Shown in pieces: positions 5,546-6,653 of a stretch of 6,653 nucleotides of DNA. The notes beneath the pieces were generated by a model. The model made no database searches, had not been told where the DNA came from, and saw only the letters and a program-made list of their open reading frames with translations. How positions within the stretch are numbered: position 1 is the first letter of the stretch; the number at the start of each line of letters is the position of its first letter. The position numbers and the translations under genes are program-made. The stretch comes from Loktanella sp. GTDB lineage: Bacteria; Pseudomonadota; Alphaproteobacteria; Rhodobacterales; Rhodobacteraceae. The stretch is from assembly GCA_003551805.1 (NCBI GenBank), contig PUNR01000212.1, positions 1-6,653 on the forward strand, in the 5' to 3' direction.

Positions 5546-6576
5546 AGGGTCGCAGCATCATCCTCGATCATATCAATGGGCTGGAAGCCGCGGCCTATCT
5601 GGTTGACGGTCAGCTCGACGACCTGTTGATCGACCAACCCGAAGCACCGCGCCCCGGTGCGATCTACCGCGCGATCTGTGACCGGCCGATCAAGGGGCAG
5701 GGCGGCATGATGTTGCGCCTGCCCGAAGGTGGCACAGCCTTTCTGCGCGCGGCCAAGGGGTTGCGGCAGGGCCAACCCCTGCTGGTGCAGGTCACTGGCT
5801 ACGCCGAAGGCGCCAAGGCCGTACCGGTCACCGACCGCGTGCTGTTCAAAAGCCGCTATGCGATTGTGACACCGGGCAAGCCGGGTCTGAACATCTCTCG
5901 CCAGATCGTGGACGAGGATATCCGCGATAACCTGCTGGCAGTTGCGCATGAGGTGCACGAGGGCGACCACGGTCTGATCCTGCGGTCGTCATGCGAAGGT
6001 GCTGATCCGGCCGAGATTGCCGATGACATCACCGCGATGCTGGACCTTGCCGATGCTGTACTGGCCGACGCGACAGGCGACCAGCCAGAGGCGCTGACCG
6101 AAGGCGACAGCCCGCATGTGCTGGCTTGGCGCGACTGGACTGGCGCATCCGAGATTGTGACAGAACCCGGCAGCTTTGCTGCACGCGGTGTGCTGGATCA
6201 GATCGTTGCTTTGGGTCAAGCCTTGGTGCCGCTAGGCGAAGGCCAGATGTATGTCGAACCAACCCGCGCGCTGGTTGCTGTCGACGTGAATACTGGCAGC
6301 GACACCTCGCCTGCCGCTGCGCTAAAGGCCAATCTGGCGGCTGCGCGGGCATTGCCGCGTGCTTTGCGATTGCGGGGCTTGGGCGGGCAGATCAGCGTGG
6401 ATTTTGTGTCCATCTCCAAGGCGCATCGCAAACAGGTCGAACAATCCCTGCGTGCCTCGTTCAAGAACGACCCGGTCGAGACGTCTTTGGTCGGATGGAC
6501 CCCGATGGGCCTGTTCGAATTGCAGCGTAAACGCGAACGTCTGCCGCTATCGGCCGATCTGCTAAGGCGTTTGTAA
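5542..6576 (+). CDS. rng: Ribonuclease E/G family protein, short form without Zn-link
   Basis: RNase E/G enzymes are 5'-end-sensing, single-strand endoribonucleases for mRNA decay and rRNA processing. This 344-residue protein keeps a reduced S1-like N-terminus (about 38-100, GAIYRAICDR...AFLRA), a 5'-sensor-like region (about 100-200, including GLNISRQIVDE and LILRSS), and a DNase I-like catalytic subdomain. The catalytic aspartates correspond to D248 in LVAVDVNTGSD (E. coli RNase E D303) and D287 in ISVDFVSISK (D346). RLRGLGGQ and GLFELQRKR also match the family. It then ends in ADLLRRL, with no CPxC-type Zn-link or small C-terminal domain, both needed for tetramers in E. coli RNase E/G (RNase G is about 489 aa). 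The stop is followed directly by yacG, so this is a natural end, not a visible frameshift. AAGGA (5531-5535) is 6 nt before the ATG, which overlaps maf's stop. It may be a paralogue beside a full-length RNase E. Confidence 0.9.
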   Translation: MKGRSIILDHINGLEAAAYLVDGQLDDLLIDQPEAPRPGAIYRAICDRPIKGQGGMMLRLPEGGTAFLRAAKGLRQGQPLLVQVTGYAEGAKAVPVTDRVLFKSRYAIVTPGKPGLNISRQIVDEDIRDNLLAVAHEVHEGDHGLILRSSCEGADPAEIADDITAMLDLADAVLADATGDQPEALTEGDSPHVLAWRDWTGASEIVTEPGSFAARGVLDQIVALGQALVPLGEGQMYVEPTRALVAVDVNTGSDTSPAAALKANLAAARALPRALRLRGLGGQISVDFVSISKAHRKQVEQSLRASFKNDPVETSLVGWTPMGLFELQRKRERLPLSADLLRRL

Positions 6577-6653
6577 TGGCCTGTCCGATTTGCGACCGCC
6601 CGACGGATAAAGCCTTTCGCCCGTTCTGTTCCAAACGTTGCGCCGATGTTGAC
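6576..6653 (+). CDS. yacG: DNA gyrase inhibitor YacG (5' part only)
   Basis: The first 26 residues are present and the gene runs off the window's right edge. YacG is a small zinc-finger protein that binds the GyrB C-terminal region and inhibits gyrase, known from E. coli. The visible part holds all four zinc ligands, Cys3, Cys6, Cys18 and Cys22, in ACPICDRP and FRPFCSKRCADVD; the FRPFCSKRC motif is diagnostic. The N-terminal extension found in E. coli before the first CxxC is nearly absent, leaving two residues before the first Cys. The ATG shares its A with the TAA stop of the RNase gene (TAATG), with AAGG at 6564-6567 about 8 nt upstream, so the two are translationally coupled. The family length is usually about 50-65 residues, so roughly half is missing because of the window edge. 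Confidence 0.95.
   Translation, partial: MACPICDRPTDKAFRPFCSKRCADVD

Noticed and set aside
1..6653. CRISPR array, insertion sequence, toxin-antitoxin or defence module
   Set aside because: No spaced direct repeats, transposase, terminal inverted repeats or toxin/antitoxin pair is visible; every gene over 100 residues has a housekeeping or conserved-family identity.

Overview
The window reads as core-chromosome sequence from an alphaproteobacterium, most likely the Rhodobacteraceae (Roseobacter group). The evidence is the GC-rich coding sequence, the close match of the DUF2948 and UPF0262 proteins to what I recall of that family, and the gene order murA - DUF2948 - hisD - UPF0262 - low-molecular-weight phosphatase-like - infA - maf - RNase E/G - yacG. 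No similarity search was run, so the taxonomic call rests on recognition.

Left flank (1-359): I see no convincing gene in 1-199. It holds a GC-rich stretch that may belong to a dispersed intergenic repeat, followed by a 30-base block that is almost pure A/T. A complete tRNA-Thr(GGT) with encoded CCA lies on the minus strand (200-274). It diverges from everything else, and 275-359 is the shared divergent promoter region.

Main block (360-6653): all genes are on the plus strand and tightly packed. A 49-residue basic protein of unknown function precedes murA (peptidoglycan precursor synthesis) by 4 nt, and murA overlaps a DUF2948 gene in ATGA. After a 56-nt gap carrying an 11-nt direct repeat and a small hairpin comes hisD (last step of histidine synthesis). 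Two further genes follow, each 1 nt after the previous stop: UPF0262 and a phosphatase-like protein with an intact C-x5-R-S loop. A 106-nt gap with a possible promoter precedes infA (initiation factor IF-1), which ends in a strong palindrome overlapping its stop codon. Then come maf (nucleotide pyrophosphatase), a short RNase E/G-family protein lacking the Zn-link, and the first 26 codons of yacG (zinc-finger gyrase inhibitor). maf/RNase overlap by 4 nt and RNase/yacG by 1 nt.

The genes share no single pathway. They form a housekeeping cluster (cell wall, histidine, translation initiation, nucleotide hygiene, RNA processing, gyrase control) with three poorly characterised families embedded in it. 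I found no mobile element, CRISPR array, phage gene, defence system or other clearly new system. The points most worth a second look are the infA 3' palindrome, the truncated RNase E/G, the hisD leader structure and the small proteins of unknown function.
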